IMG/VR virus record: IMGVR_UViG_3300018067_000090
Coordinates: 1 to 37,198 of that record
Strand: one strand, 5' to 3'
Length of the DNA stretch: 37,198 nucleotides
From: a virus
Shown: positions 8,968-17,539 of the stretch, piece after piece
Numbering within the stretch: the stretch's first letter is position 1
How the letters are laid out: the number at the start of each line of letters is the position of its first letter
Position numbers and translations under genes: made by a program
The notes under the pieces: model-generated
The model's input: only the letters and a program-made list of their open reading frames with translations
Database searches by the model: none
What the model was told of the DNA's origin: nothing

Positions 8968-9242
8968 CTCAGAAGCGTGTTCCGGGTGTGGGATTGATGA
9001 CAACGGGTACGTTTAATCTGTCGGGAAGCTATGCTGCTGGTGGAGATTTAGCGAATTTAGCATTGCCCGGTGGTGCGAATCCATCGTTTGTTTCAACTGG
9101 ATTGGCTGGTGAGTATTCTGCTCATTACGACCAGTCCACGAAGAAGTTAAGAATCTTTAAGGTCACAGCAGGCGTACCTACGGAAGCCGCTGCGGGACCG
9201 TATACGGGTACTCCAAAGATTCCTTTCTTTGCTGTAGCTTAA
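8943..9242 (+). CDS. Small beta-rich structural protein, 99 aa
   Basis: The 99-residue protein is Gly-, Ala- and Thr-rich, predicted to be mostly beta strand, and has no Cys. Its GGDLANLALPGG segment and C-terminal FFAVA resemble small decoration or tail-accessory proteins found between adaptor and nozzle genes in environmental podoviruses. It has one of the best ribosome-binding sites in the window (GGGGAGG at 8931-8937, 5 nt before ATG), which suggests high copy number. Function is inferred: capsid cement or tail-associated protein. Confidence 0.55.
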   Translation: MAVTVTVLTQKRVPGVGLMTTGTFNLSGSYAAGGDLANLALPGGANPSFVSTGLAGEYSAHYDQSTKKLRIFKVTAGVPTEAAAGPYTGTPKIPFFAVA

Positions 9243-9246
9243 GACT

Positions 9247-11106
9247 ATGAACCGAGACCACGCTCCCATCGTTATCTCAGAAACTCAGGGCCTATTCTAT
9301 AGGTCCGACCTTCAGGATTCTGTTCCAGTAGATCACCTGATTGTTGCGGATAACGTTTACTATCAGGAGCGTGGTTTTCGTACACGTCCCGGTTCAGCAA
9401 AGTTACATGAAGTCGTGGGCGGTGTGCGGAGGTTCTATTCCTATAAACGTTTAGATGAAGTGGCGAGGTTGCTCATTCTAAACGAGAACGGGCAGTTGTA
9501 CGATTCAACAGACTTAGGCGCACCGATCTTAAATATTCCCGAGATGGTTGATTTTAGCGCCGCTCAGTATTTCAATCGAATCTACATCACGCCACATGAT
9601 AGAAACAGGGGATTAGAGAACCAGTCAGTATGGGTATACGATGGAACGACATGTCGTGTTGCTGGCGGTTCTGCTCCTGCTGGTAGCATTACGTGTATTA
9701 ACTCTCCATTATCCGGACACGTTGAACAGGGTACGCATTTATTTGCTGTCTCATTTGAAACGGAATCTGGATACATTACGAAGCCAGGACCAGCTATTTA
9801 TGGCAGCGTTGTTGCAGATGGCACTCATGCTGTTGACATTAGCGGTATTCCTATTGGTCCTGTGGGGACTATTGCGCGTAGGATACTGGCTACTCGTCGA
9901 ATAGCCGACTACAATTTAGGCCAAGACGGTTATGTCTTCTATTTCGTACCGACAGGCCGTATTACAAATAATACTGATTCTACTGTCACTGTGGATTTTT
10001 ATGATGCTGACTTGGTATTAGAAGCAGACTATCTGTTTGACCAACTTAATGTAATTCCCGCAGGCGTAGGCATTGGTATTTATCAGGATTCTTTGATTGT
10101 ATGGGGTGAATTCAAAGAGCCGAGCGTTGTGCGGATTAGCAAACAAGGCGATCCCGAAGGTCATGATGGCGTAGCAGGATACCTTACCATTGCACCGAAC
10201 GAAGCTGGCGGCGTGAAGAATTGTGTGCAGTTTCGTGATTCTTTGTATATTCTCAAGTCGCAACGAACTTTTAGTACCTCAAGAGATTTAGTTAACACCG
10301 ATGCAGCAATCTTTTGGAGAGTAATCTCGATTGATGAAGGTATTGGTACTGAATGCTTCGGTGCGGCAACCGTATTAGACACCGCAGGTCCGAATACTGA
10401 CAACTTCATTATCGTAGCTAGAACGGGTGCGTTTACCTTTAATGGTATATATGTCCAGCCCGAATTCTCGTGGAAGATTGATAGACTTTGGACATTACTC
10501 GACCAAACGCGCTTTAATGAGACGCAGATCATTAATGATGTGGTCGGTGGACGAATCTTTATTTTGTTGCCTGATGGTAATATACTTCTTGGTGACTACC
10601 GAAATGGGTTGGGATACAGTTCAATCCGCTGGTCGCGTTGGACATTCCCTTGGCCAATTACTGCGATAGGCATTGACGTAGACTCAGACCAAGTTGTAAA
10701 CGTTTTACTCGGTGCTAATAGCGTCATTTGGAAGCTCGACTTAGAATTTAGATTCGACGATATGAATGATGGTGATTATGGCATCAACACTGTCGTCGAA
10801 TATGCAGCGCAAGCCGTTGGTAACTACGGTTCTATTGCTCATTATCATGGTGTGCGGATGCGCGCGCTCGGTAAGGGTAATCTCAATACAACCGTCAAAG
10901 GTATCGACAGTGCGAGTCCATCGGTGTTACGTCCTTTGGCGCTTTCAGCGCTTCCAGGAAAATATCTCTATCGCGGTTGTAATCTGCGCAACGAGAAGTG
11001 CGTTGTCAGGTTAGAGCTTGCGAATGCTGGTGAGTGGATACACTTGTTAGAACTTACTCTATTCGCATCTGAGATGTGGCTGGAGCGTCCAAGTGACACA
11101 GCTTAA
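9247..11106 (+). CDS. Tail nozzle / tubular protein B-like (beta-propeller)
   Basis: The 619-residue protein fits the P22 gp10 / T7 gp12 class that closes the short tail. The N-terminal region carries the family signature ADNVYYQERGFRTRPGSAKL (residues about 33-52). It is followed by propeller-like blades, such as FYSYKRLDEVARLLILNENG and ILKSQRTFSTS, and by hub domains. No catalytic residues are expected. It follows the adaptor gene and leads into the fibronectin-III protein with a 14-nt overlap. The Shine-Dalgarno site before its ATG is poor, so it may depend on coupling to the preceding gene, whose stop is 4 nt upstream. Confidence 0.75.
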   Translation: MNRDHAPIVISETQGLFYRSDLQDSVPVDHLIVADNVYYQERGFRTRPGSAKLHEVVGGVRRFYSYKRLDEVARLLILNENGQLYDSTDLGAPILNIPEMVDFSAAQYFNRIYITPHDRNRGLENQSVWVYDGTTCRVAGGSAPAGSITCINSPLSGHVEQGTHLFAVSFETESGYITKPGPAIYGSVVADGTHAVDISGIPIGPVGTIARRILATRRIADYNLGQDGYVFYFVPTGRITNNTDSTVTVDFYDADLVLEADYLFDQLNVIPAGVGIGIYQDSLIVWGEFKEPSVVRISKQGDPEGHDGVAGYLTIAPNEAGGVKNCVQFRDSLYILKSQRTFSTSRDLVNTDAAIFWRVISIDEGIGTECFGAATVLDTAGPNTDNFIIVARTGAFTFNGIYVQPEFSWKIDRLWTLLDQTRFNETQIINDVVGGRIFILLPDGNILLGDYRNGLGYSSIRWSRWTFPWPITAIGIDVDSDQVVNVLLGANSVIWKLDLEFRFDDMNDGDYGINTVVEYAAQAVGNYGSIAHYHGVRMRALGKGNLNTTVKGIDSASPSVLRPLALSALPGKYLYRGCNLRNEKCVVRLELANAGEWIHLLELTLFASEMWLERPSDTA

Positions 11107-12211
11107 TGAATCTCAGCTATTCGAATTGATTCAGTCAGTTCAGCTTGAAGACCCTGTTCTCAAGGATTTACTACGGGAGTTCGTCAAGCGGTTTCAGGTT
11201 GTTAACTTAGAGCTGTTTCCACCTGAAGAACGACCTGTTTATGAAGACATTGTTGAAGAAATAACCGTTCCGAATGTTCAAGTCTTCACGTACACATTAG
11301 TTCCATTAGGCATTAAGTTCGTATGGGAACGTCCTTCCGCTGACGCTGTTTCGTTTGAGATTCGTAAGGGCGATACGTGGGAGACGGCATCTAGACAAAT
11401 CGTTACGACAACGCTCAGTGCCGTATTAGAAGGCCAAGCGATTGGCACACATAAGTACTGGATACGTGCCTTTGGTTTAGATGGAACACCTTCAGAATCA
11501 GCAACGCCGCTCGATGTTGTTATTCCGCCCTTAGGTGAAATTGACCTGAACGGGTATGTAGTTGACAACTTTGTGATGTTGCAGTGGACCAAACCTACTT
11601 CATCGTTCCAAGTTGAATACTACATCGTTACGAAGAATGGTTCACAAGTTGGCGAACAACAAGGCACGTTCATCACTCTATTCGAGGACACTGGAGGTAC
11701 TTATACCTACGGAGTGCGTGCGGTAGATATCTTTGGTAACGTATCGAACGACGCGACTCTTGATTTGTTAGTAAGTCAGCCGGCAGATTACGTTCTCTAC
11801 GATATCTATACCGACGACTTTACGGGTACGCGAGTCAATACATATCGTGACCCAACCTTACCAAGCCTCTTTGCTAGTTTAAATCTAAACGAAACGTGGC
11901 AACAGTATGCGGATAACGGTTATGCCACGATGCAAGATGAGATTGACGATGGCTTGCCGTATTGGTTACAGCCTACGTCTCCGGGCATTGGAAGTTATAC
12001 GCGAGTTGCAGACTTCGGCACGATATTAGAAGGTATCATTTGTAATGTAACATGGGCATACCATGAAATCGTACCATTCACTTCGGTGCGATGCTTCATG
12101 TCAACCTCATTAGACAACGTAACGTACGAACCTGAGGTAGAAACGAAGACATTGTTTCTTCCACAGTTTCGATACATCAAAGTTCGGTTTGAGTTTCTCG
12201 CAATGAACTAG
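11093..12211 (+). CDS. Tail protein with two fibronectin-III domains
   Basis: After a helical N-terminus (residues 1-45) come two FnIII-like repeats, at about 60-145 (ending GTHKYWIRAFGLDGTPSES) and about 148-230 (ending TYTYGVRAVDIFGNVSNDA). The C-terminal 140 residues look like a discoidin-type or jelly-roll beta domain (FTSVRCFMSTSLDNVTYEP). Such arrangements occur in phage receptor-binding tail proteins. It starts with GTG inside the nozzle gene, with GGAG 7 nt upstream, and is followed by a run of small genes. It may be a fibre anchor or receptor-binding protein; this is inference from domains and order. Confidence 0.6.
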   Translation: MTQLNESQLFELIQSVQLEDPVLKDLLREFVKRFQVVNLELFPPEERPVYEDIVEEITVPNVQVFTYTLVPLGIKFVWERPSADAVSFEIRKGDTWETASRQIVTTTLSAVLEGQAIGTHKYWIRAFGLDGTPSESATPLDVVIPPLGEIDLNGYVVDNFVMLQWTKPTSSFQVEYYIVTKNGSQVGEQQGTFITLFEDTGGTYTYGVRAVDIFGNVSNDATLDLLVSQPADYVLYDIYTDDFTGTRVNTYRDPTLPSLFASLNLNETWQQYADNGYATMQDEIDDGLPYWLQPTSPGIGSYTRVADFGTILEGIICNVTWAYHEIVPFTSVRCFMSTSLDNVTYEPEVETKTLFLPQFRYIKVRFEFLAMN

Positions 12212-12219
12212 GAGTTCAC

Positions 12220-12513
12220 ATGCTCAAATGCTTTGGTCATCAATCCATTACCGCAGGGCCGGAAGCTGGTGCATTGGATTCCGGTATTTACGGGGGTAAG
12301 AACATACAGGAAGCATTGATTACTGTTGAAGATGCGCCTGTACGTATTACCGTTCATGCTGGTTCTGCACCAGACGATGCTACAAAGCTTGGTCATTTGC
12401 TTGGCCCCGGTGCGGTATTCCGTGTTGAGGGACCGAGCGTTGACAACTTACGTTACATTCAATCAGGTGCCACGGCTGGACATATTAACGTTTCCTATTT
12501 CAACAACGCGTGA
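12220..12513 (+). CDS. Small unknown structural protein, 97 aa
   Basis: I do not recognise the family. The 97 residues are beta-rich and Gly/Ala-rich, with no membrane segment and one Cys near the start. The pattern resembles small decoration or tail-accessory proteins (GHLLGPGAVFRVEGPSVDN). A clear AGGAG lies 8 nt before the ATG. It is the first of four closely packed small genes between the FnIII tail protein and the glycosidase-like protein, so a virion or tail-tip role is likely. Confidence 0.5.
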   Translation: MLKCFGHQSITAGPEAGALDSGIYGGKNIQEALITVEDAPVRITVHAGSAPDDATKLGHLLGPGAVFRVEGPSVDNLRYIQSGATAGHINVSYFNNA

Positions 12514-12516
12514 TGT

Positions 12517-12879
12517 ATGAGCCTTAACATTCAAACTTCAGGTGAGTTTAATCGCTTAAGGCAAGTCATGCCCGAGTTGACTCTTTACGATAGGAGTCCT
12601 GAACTTGGAATCGTCAGACTCATTAGTAAAGCTAGGACCCCTCGTAAATTTAATGGTCTTGTGCATAGTCTTGATTTCGGTTCTGTTACTCTCACTATAC
12701 GGATTAACGGTAGTCCCGTTCCAGGTCTCACTCTTTTAGTACCGGGTACGACACCGTTTCGTGCAGAACCAAGCGGCGGGAATATCCTACCTGTCGATGG
12801 CACATTAGATATTGTCATGTCGAGAGTAAGTATTCCCAAAGGCTTGACCTTACAGTTTGATTACGAGTGGGTTATCTAA
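12517..12879 (+). CDS. Small unknown tail-region protein, 120 aa
   Basis: A short helical N-terminus is followed by a beta-rich body with alternating hydrophobic strands (FGSVTLTIRINGSPVPGLTL, GLTLQFDYEWVI). The pattern suggests a small beta-sandwich. The ATG is 3 nt after the stop of the previous gene and is probably coupled to it. No known family is recognised. Beta-sandwich proteins of this size near tail-fibre genes can act as adaptors, but nothing here proves that. Confidence 0.5.
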   Translation: MSLNIQTSGEFNRLRQVMPELTLYDRSPELGIVRLISKARTPRKFNGLVHSLDFGSVTLTIRINGSPVPGLTLLVPGTTPFRAEPSGGNILPVDGTLDIVMSRVSIPKGLTLQFDYEWVI

Positions 12880-12881
12880 TC

Positions 12882-13181
12882 ATGGCCGAAGCACTTTATC
12901 AGATGTACAACTTGCAGTTAAGGTTGGACATCAAACATACCGTAGACGGTGGAAAGGTACAAGCTAACGCAGCAGACGTAGATGGCACTGTTGTATTCTT
13001 CAACAAACCATTTAAGGATGTCGATTCCATTACCGTAACCGCGGAAGGGCCAATCAGTTTGAATGCTATCTATATCTTTAATGACGTACCAAACCCGGTG
13101 TCATTCAAAGTGATGGTGTTCAACACTTCTGGTGCTCGGACAAATGGAGTCGTTTCATGGAAGGCCAGAGGCAAACTCTGA
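12882..13181 (+). CDS. Small unknown tail-region protein, 99 aa
   Basis: The ATG at 12882 is chosen over an in-frame GTG at 12867 because it follows the upstream stop directly and avoids an unneeded overlap. The protein is beta-rich (VDSITVTAEGPISLNAIYIF, VSFKVMVFNTSG) and has no Cys or membrane segment. It resembles its two neighbours in size and composition, so the three may be related virion accessory proteins. The stop overlaps the next start (TGATG). Function unknown. Confidence 0.55.
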   Translation: MAEALYQMYNLQLRLDIKHTVDGGKVQANAADVDGTVVFFNKPFKDVDSITVTAEGPISLNAIYIFNDVPNPVSFKVMVFNTSGARTNGVVSWKARGKL

Positions 13182-13351
13182 TGAATGCAATGAATGAACC
13201 ACAGCAGGTTCAGTTGACAATCGACGACATCAAAGGTGTTGTCGGTTCTATGGTGATTGAATCAATCATCAAGGAAAAGCGAATCGCGGAATTGACCGCG
13301 CAGGTGGAACAACTCAAGAAGGAGTTGGAGAATGCACACACTCAAAAGTGA
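13181..13351 (+). CDS. Small coiled-coil protein, 56 aa
   Basis: The ATG at 13181 overlaps the previous stop as TGATG and fits better than an in-frame ATG at 13157. After a short N-terminal part, residues about 23-52 form an unbroken Glu/Lys/Leu-rich helix with heptad spacing (AELTAQVEQLKKELENA), so it is probably an oligomeric coiled coil. Its last 20 nt overlap the start of the glycosidase-like gene and contain that gene's Shine-Dalgarno sequence. It may be a trimerisation or assembly partner of the adjacent virion enzyme or fibre. No family is recognised. Confidence 0.55.
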   Translation: MNAMNEPQQVQLTIDDIKGVVGSMVIESIIKEKRIAELTAQVEQLKKELENAHTQK

Positions 13352-15020
13352 CCACGGTAAATTCGTATCCGCTGAAGATGGTGGAGCGCCACAGGGAACT
13401 ATTCATGGGCGACCTGCTGGATGGATGACGGCGAATCGAGATACCGCTGGTGCGTGGGAAGACTTTGAGATTGTCGAATCAGACGAACCGAACATATACG
13501 GAATCAAGTCTACGCATGGATTCTTTGCATGTTGTGAGGATGAAGGTAAGGCTGGATACATAGCCTTTAATCGTGAAGGCTTGACCGCGTGGGAAAAATT
13601 CAAGATTCAAACACAAGAGAATGGCTCGAAAATCTCATTTGAGTCTGTCTGCCGGCCAGGGTACTTCATTAAGGTATGGGGTGATGGCAAGGTTGTTTTA
13701 GAACAGCCCATGTGGGAAGGCCAACCATCTACAAACCCCGGTGGATACGAAACCTTTACGATTGACCCACCGCTGAGGATTGGCGTAACGCCGGGCGAAT
13801 CACTTATTCAAGGTCAGTTACGTATAGACTCAGATGGATTCGTTGATGACTCTGGCGCACGTATCCTTCCGATTGGGCTTCACGTTGGTGATTTGTTTTC
13901 CAAATTCACCCGCGACCCTGCGCACTCTGAACGTATTATTCAGCAGGCACGGGATGCGGGTTATTCGTTCATTCATTTCTGGATGAACTTGGGAACCTTA
14001 GGTGATTACTGGTCTGGTAGAGAATGTGGGCCAGGATTCAATCACGACTTCTGGGATCAGTTGAGTAGACTTGGTGATTTGTTAGATAAGTACGGGATGA
14101 AAGGTGGATATAACCTTGGCGATTATGAGTTGTGGCCGGGTCAAGACCATCCTTCATTCTTTAGTGAACTTGGTCGTCAGTTAGCCGCTAGGCCAAACAA
14201 GACTGCTGCGTATGTATTCGGTGGGAATGAAGCATGGCAAACAGGTGCGGATAACAAACATGAGATTGAGGTAGCATTACAGTGCTTCCAACAGGAGTGT
14301 TCTCATGTTATCTGTACTACGACCGCGCCGCCTGATGAGCATGAAGATTCAATTGCGGAATGGTGTGCTGGTAACTTCTTCGCGATTCATGGGTATCGTG
14401 GAGGTGAAGACCACGACCGAATCCGACATATCTTCAGTGTTCAGTGGGAAGGCCACCCGCCAGCGGAATACGGAATTCAGGATGAGCCAACAGGACCAGG
14501 GGATAAAGTTTCAGTAAAGCCGAGCCACTGTTATGAGGGCCGCGATGTTGATGCAAACCACATGGTTGCATTAGCTGTTCAATCGCTAAACTCGAATCAG
14601 GGATTCAATTACTTCTGTTCCGATGGCGTAAAGTCTGATGGTGACATTACTCGGTGGCCGGGATACTATGAAGTTGCAAGAGTTGCCTCATGGATGCCGA
14701 AAGATATCATGTCATGGCCTAGCGCAATTCACTTCGGTAGCTCACAGCCTGATAGAATCTTTGAACCAACGAGCGAAGACACGTTACGTTTTGACCATCG
14801 AATTCGAGGAAATGAATTCTTTGGGGTCTTCTACGGTGATGAAGGTAACTTACGAGCACGATGCAAACGCGCGTGCTTTATGACTATCATCGGGTTTGAT
14901 GGTTCAAGGCAACCAGAACAGCAGTTTGATTCCGGACAAGAAGCTGTCTTTCACTTTGTTCGGTCGCAAAACGGTCAGCCCGGACATACGGCAGCGTTTG
15001 TAATTGGACGATTGAGGTAA
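13332..15020 (+). CDS. Virion glycoside-hydrolase-like protein with beta-trefoil domain
   Basis: Residues 1-148 look like a fascin/actin-crosslinking-type beta-trefoil, a sugar-binding fold, with three similar units (LKSDHGKFVSAEDGG, IKSTHGFFACCEDEG, SVCRPGYFIKVWGDG). Residues about 150-460 look like a TIM-barrel glycoside hydrolase of clan GH-A. The GGNEAW motif places a likely acid/base Glu at residue 300; Glu385 in QDEPTGPG or Glu379 may be the nucleophile. The last 100 residues are beta-rich. There is no signal peptide, and the gene sits among tail genes, so it is probably a virion-associated depolymerase. Substrate and family number cannot be told by eye. Confidence 0.65.
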   Translation: MHTLKSDHGKFVSAEDGGAPQGTIHGRPAGWMTANRDTAGAWEDFEIVESDEPNIYGIKSTHGFFACCEDEGKAGYIAFNREGLTAWEKFKIQTQENGSKISFESVCRPGYFIKVWGDGKVVLEQPMWEGQPSTNPGGYETFTIDPPLRIGVTPGESLIQGQLRIDSDGFVDDSGARILPIGLHVGDLFSKFTRDPAHSERIIQQARDAGYSFIHFWMNLGTLGDYWSGRECGPGFNHDFWDQLSRLGDLLDKYGMKGGYNLGDYELWPGQDHPSFFSELGRQLAARPNKTAAYVFGGNEAWQTGADNKHEIEVALQCFQQECSHVICTTTAPPDEHEDSIAEWCAGNFFAIHGYRGGEDHDRIRHIFSVQWEGHPPAEYGIQDEPTGPGDKVSVKPSHCYEGRDVDANHMVALAVQSLNSNQGFNYFCSDGVKSDGDITRWPGYYEVARVASWMPKDIMSWPSAIHFGSSQPDRIFEPTSEDTLRFDHRIRGNEFFGVFYGDEGNLRARCKRACFMTIIGFDGSRQPEQQFDSGQEAVFHFVRSQNGQPGHTAAFVIGRLR

Positions 15021-15026
15021 TAAACC

Positions 15027-17090
15027 ATGGCGGATTGGTCACTCCCGACATTATCAGATTTAAAAGTCGATGTCATGGCGATGTTCAAAGGCCGTGAAGT
15101 CGATGCGTATACTCTTGCCGAGAATCCGACCAATCCGCCTGTTGGCGCAAAGCGATGGAATGCATCACTCAATAAATTCCAATCGTGGAATGGTACTGCT
15201 TGGGTTGATTTAGTTATTTCCATCGCTGGTGGTGGTACGGGTGCTAGTGACATCAATGGATTCCTAGATAACTTTAATCTAGGCTCGATGGCTCTGCAGA
15301 ATTCTAATGCTGTTACCATCACCGGTGGAACGATTGCTGGATTAACCTCGCTTCACGTTGCGGGTAATACGCATCTTGCTGGTATCGTTTCTACTGGTTC
15401 TGCACCGACTACGCTTACAAATTCCGCTGGCCAAATTCTTGAGACTGCTATTGCTGACGGAACGATTTATGCTCGTAATGCAGCGAACGAAATTATTACT
15501 GGCTTATGGACCTTTAGTAGTGAAATTCACGCTGGCCTGAATATCCGTATCCTGCCCAATGGTACGAGTGCAGGATTAAACCGAATCTCATTTTCAGATG
15601 CCGTTAACTCTGAACTTCCCGCATACATTCAAGCATATGAACCTGGCCTATCTGGAAACCATCTTATCATTAGTAATAACTACTATGGTATTGATGGTGG
15701 AAGTAGTGGGCGACGAAATCTTTCAATCGGTGGCTCATTCCTTCGCCTAGGACGTACTACCGTAAACCTTGTGGGTATTGATGCAGCTGGAAACTACCTA
15801 GCCTTTCTAGGTGCTCAGCCTGGGTACGTTACAGCGAGTCAGCCTAATTTTCAAGTTGGTACTTCAACTGGAACAGTTGTTCTACAGCTATTGAGTAATA
15901 ATCTTTCGTATTTTCAGTTCATGACAAATGGAACTCAAACAGCTGCTATTGGACATGGTGGTGGTGTAACATATTATGATTCAAATTCTCATACGTGGCG
16001 AAATAACAGTGGTGCTACACTCTATGCTAGTTTAGACACTACTGGTAAATTTTCTGCATATGGTATCCAAACGAATAACGGATATTATTATGGAAGCGGC
16101 GGGTCCACAGGTGTTAAGATTTTTGTAACCGGCGACATGATACAGAAGTTTGCCGACCGTCATTACATGACAAATGCAAATGGTAATACGCACCTTGCTT
16201 ATTTGAATACAGCTAGATACGATATTTATGTAGAAAGAGTTCACGTAACGTCGCCGACGAGTAGGTTAATTGTAGGCGGAGAAGACGGCATTGGAATGTC
16301 CATGTGGAAAGCGGGTACGAGTGCCGTGTTCGCATGTCATCAAGGGAGTGGAACTGCAGGTGAAACCAATTGGCATAACGCAGCTAATACTGAGCAGTTG
16401 ATGATCCTGAAGGGTAATTCTCTTACTGCTCATGGTGGTTTCTCAGGTAATGCTGGTACTCCGCAGGCTGCATCATTTCGATTTGTTCAGTCTCCTAATT
16501 CAGGAATGTACTACAATTTGGCAAATGGTACAATTGAATTTGGCTCCCAACTTGACACAGACGCTCATCGCGCCGTGATACGTTGCCGTGTCAATGTTGG
16601 TGGACAAATCGATTTCTTGATTGGTAATTCTGTCATGTACACGATGGGGCCATTTCCTAATCATAGAATAGCAGGGCATTTTTCGCCGAATTCAACTCCT
16701 TCGTACTATTGTGGTGAGCCAACGTTAGCGTGGTATCAAGTACATTCGTATCATGGATATGTCACAATTTCAGACATCAGGTCCAAGGATGCACATGGAC
16801 CTATTCGTGATGACATCCTTGATTTGATTGAATCAGTAGAACCATTTATCGCATCGTCAAAAGAGAGTGATTACGATGAAGAGCATAAGCTCATTCCTAA
16901 GGAAGATTTCCTGAGAAAGTTTCCAACACTTTCTGCACAGGATATTCGTGAAAAGATTGATGGGCCGTTGGGCGTGAAGACTGTGTTTGGTGAGGAAAAA
17001 TTAGGGATTGAATACGGCCGCTTGACTCCTTTGTTGTGGGCGGCGATTCGTAGATTAAATGCTCGTCTCAAGGCATTGGAGGAGAACTAA
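15027..17090 (+). CDS. Tail fibre/spike with S74 intramolecular chaperone
   Basis: The 687-residue protein has a tail-fibre N-terminus (PPVGAKRWNASLNKFQSWNG, then GGGTGASDINGFLDNFNLG), a long low-complexity beta-rich shaft, and a C-terminal peptidase S74 (ICA) domain. The S74 signature SDIRSK places the catalytic Ser at 582 and Lys at 587. In this family the C-terminal domain promotes trimer folding and is then cut off just before this Ser, here removing about 106 residues. The helical end (LLWAAIRRLNARLKALEEN) is also typical. The shaft probably contains the receptor-binding part. It has GAGGT upstream of the ATG, and its stop overlaps the next start (TAATG). Confidence 0.85.
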   Translation: MADWSLPTLSDLKVDVMAMFKGREVDAYTLAENPTNPPVGAKRWNASLNKFQSWNGTAWVDLVISIAGGGTGASDINGFLDNFNLGSMALQNSNAVTITGGTIAGLTSLHVAGNTHLAGIVSTGSAPTTLTNSAGQILETAIADGTIYARNAANEIITGLWTFSSEIHAGLNIRILPNGTSAGLNRISFSDAVNSELPAYIQAYEPGLSGNHLIISNNYYGIDGGSSGRRNLSIGGSFLRLGRTTVNLVGIDAAGNYLAFLGAQPGYVTASQPNFQVGTSTGTVVLQLLSNNLSYFQFMTNGTQTAAIGHGGGVTYYDSNSHTWRNNSGATLYASLDTTGKFSAYGIQTNNGYYYGSGGSTGVKIFVTGDMIQKFADRHYMTNANGNTHLAYLNTARYDIYVERVHVTSPTSRLIVGGEDGIGMSMWKAGTSAVFACHQGSGTAGETNWHNAANTEQLMILKGNSLTAHGGFSGNAGTPQAASFRFVQSPNSGMYYNLANGTIEFGSQLDTDAHRAVIRCRVNVGGQIDFLIGNSVMYTMGPFPNHRIAGHFSPNSTPSYYCGEPTLAWYQVHSYHGYVTISDIRSKDAHGPIRDDILDLIESVEPFIASSKESDYDEEHKLIPKEDFLRKFPTLSAQDIREKIDGPLGVKTVFGEEKLGIEYGRLTPLLWAAIRRLNARLKALEEN

Positions 17091-17443
17091 TGGCCGTAGA
17101 AGTTACAACAAAGCAGATGGCATTGCTTCGTGATACTGGTCCGGGTGGATTCATGGAGCGTGTTCAAGCAATGATGGGACGCGTGGCGGGCGTGGTTTTG
17201 AATGAATCCGGTGGCACACCGTACCATAATGACCGCGCACGTTACGCTCAGACTGTTGTACAGAATCCACAGGGTACAACTTATCAGGCGGGAACGCAGG
17301 TTGTCATGGGCGTGAATGTTATCGCTGGTACGACCTATGATGAGGAAACGAAGACAGCTACGAACACGATGGCTGATATTGATTTAGAATCACAGATAAC
17401 GTCACTGTGGAATTCACTTGCTGGAATCAATACGTCAAGCTAG
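17090..17443 (+). CDS. Small unknown protein after tail fibre, 117 aa
   Basis: Its start overlaps the fibre stop (TAATG). The N-terminal half is helical, with GGFMERVQAMMGRVAGVVLN, followed by a stretch (TPYHNDRARYAQTVVQNPQG) that resembles a small unnamed phage family. The second half is polar. No Cys, no membrane segment. It could be a tail or fibre assembly protein, or a small internal virion protein, since it precedes the ejection-protein block. Function not assigned. Confidence 0.6.
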   Translation: MAVEVTTKQMALLRDTGPGGFMERVQAMMGRVAGVVLNESGGTPYHNDRARYAQTVVQNPQGTTYQAGTQVVMGVNVIAGTTYDEETKTATNTMADIDLESQITSLWNSLAGINTSS

Positions 17444-17452
17444 GAGTTGATA

Positions 17453-17533
17453 ATGTCAATTGAACGGGCAGTTGTGATTGTCATTCTTGTCGTCCTGTTG
17501 CTCGTTGTGTTGAGAGCCTTTCATTTGATTTGA
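17453..17533 (+). CDS. Single-membrane-segment micro-protein, 26 aa
   Basis: This ORF codes for a 26-residue peptide with a short polar start (MSIER), an unbroken run of about 16 Val/Ile/Leu/Ala residues, then Arg and a short end (RAFHLI). It has a good ribosome-binding site (AGGAG at 17442-17446, 6 nt before ATG) and fits tightly between neighbours 9 and 6 nt away, which supports real translation. It is probably an inner-membrane peptide. Candidate roles are a small holin-like or lysis-timing peptide or an ejection accessory; no classical holin is present here. The role is inference. Confidence 0.65.
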   Translation: MSIERAVVIVILVVLLLVVLRAFHLI

Positions 17534-17539
17534 TGCGCC

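Noticed and set aside
9641-9904. Hydrophobic 87-aa plus-strand ORF as a holin
   Set aside because: It lies wholly inside the nozzle gene with no ribosome site; hydrophobicity comes from the shifted frame of Val/Thr-rich beta strands.
12867-12881. GTG start five codons upstream of the 99-aa gene
   Set aside because: It only creates overlap with the preceding gene and has no better ribosome site.
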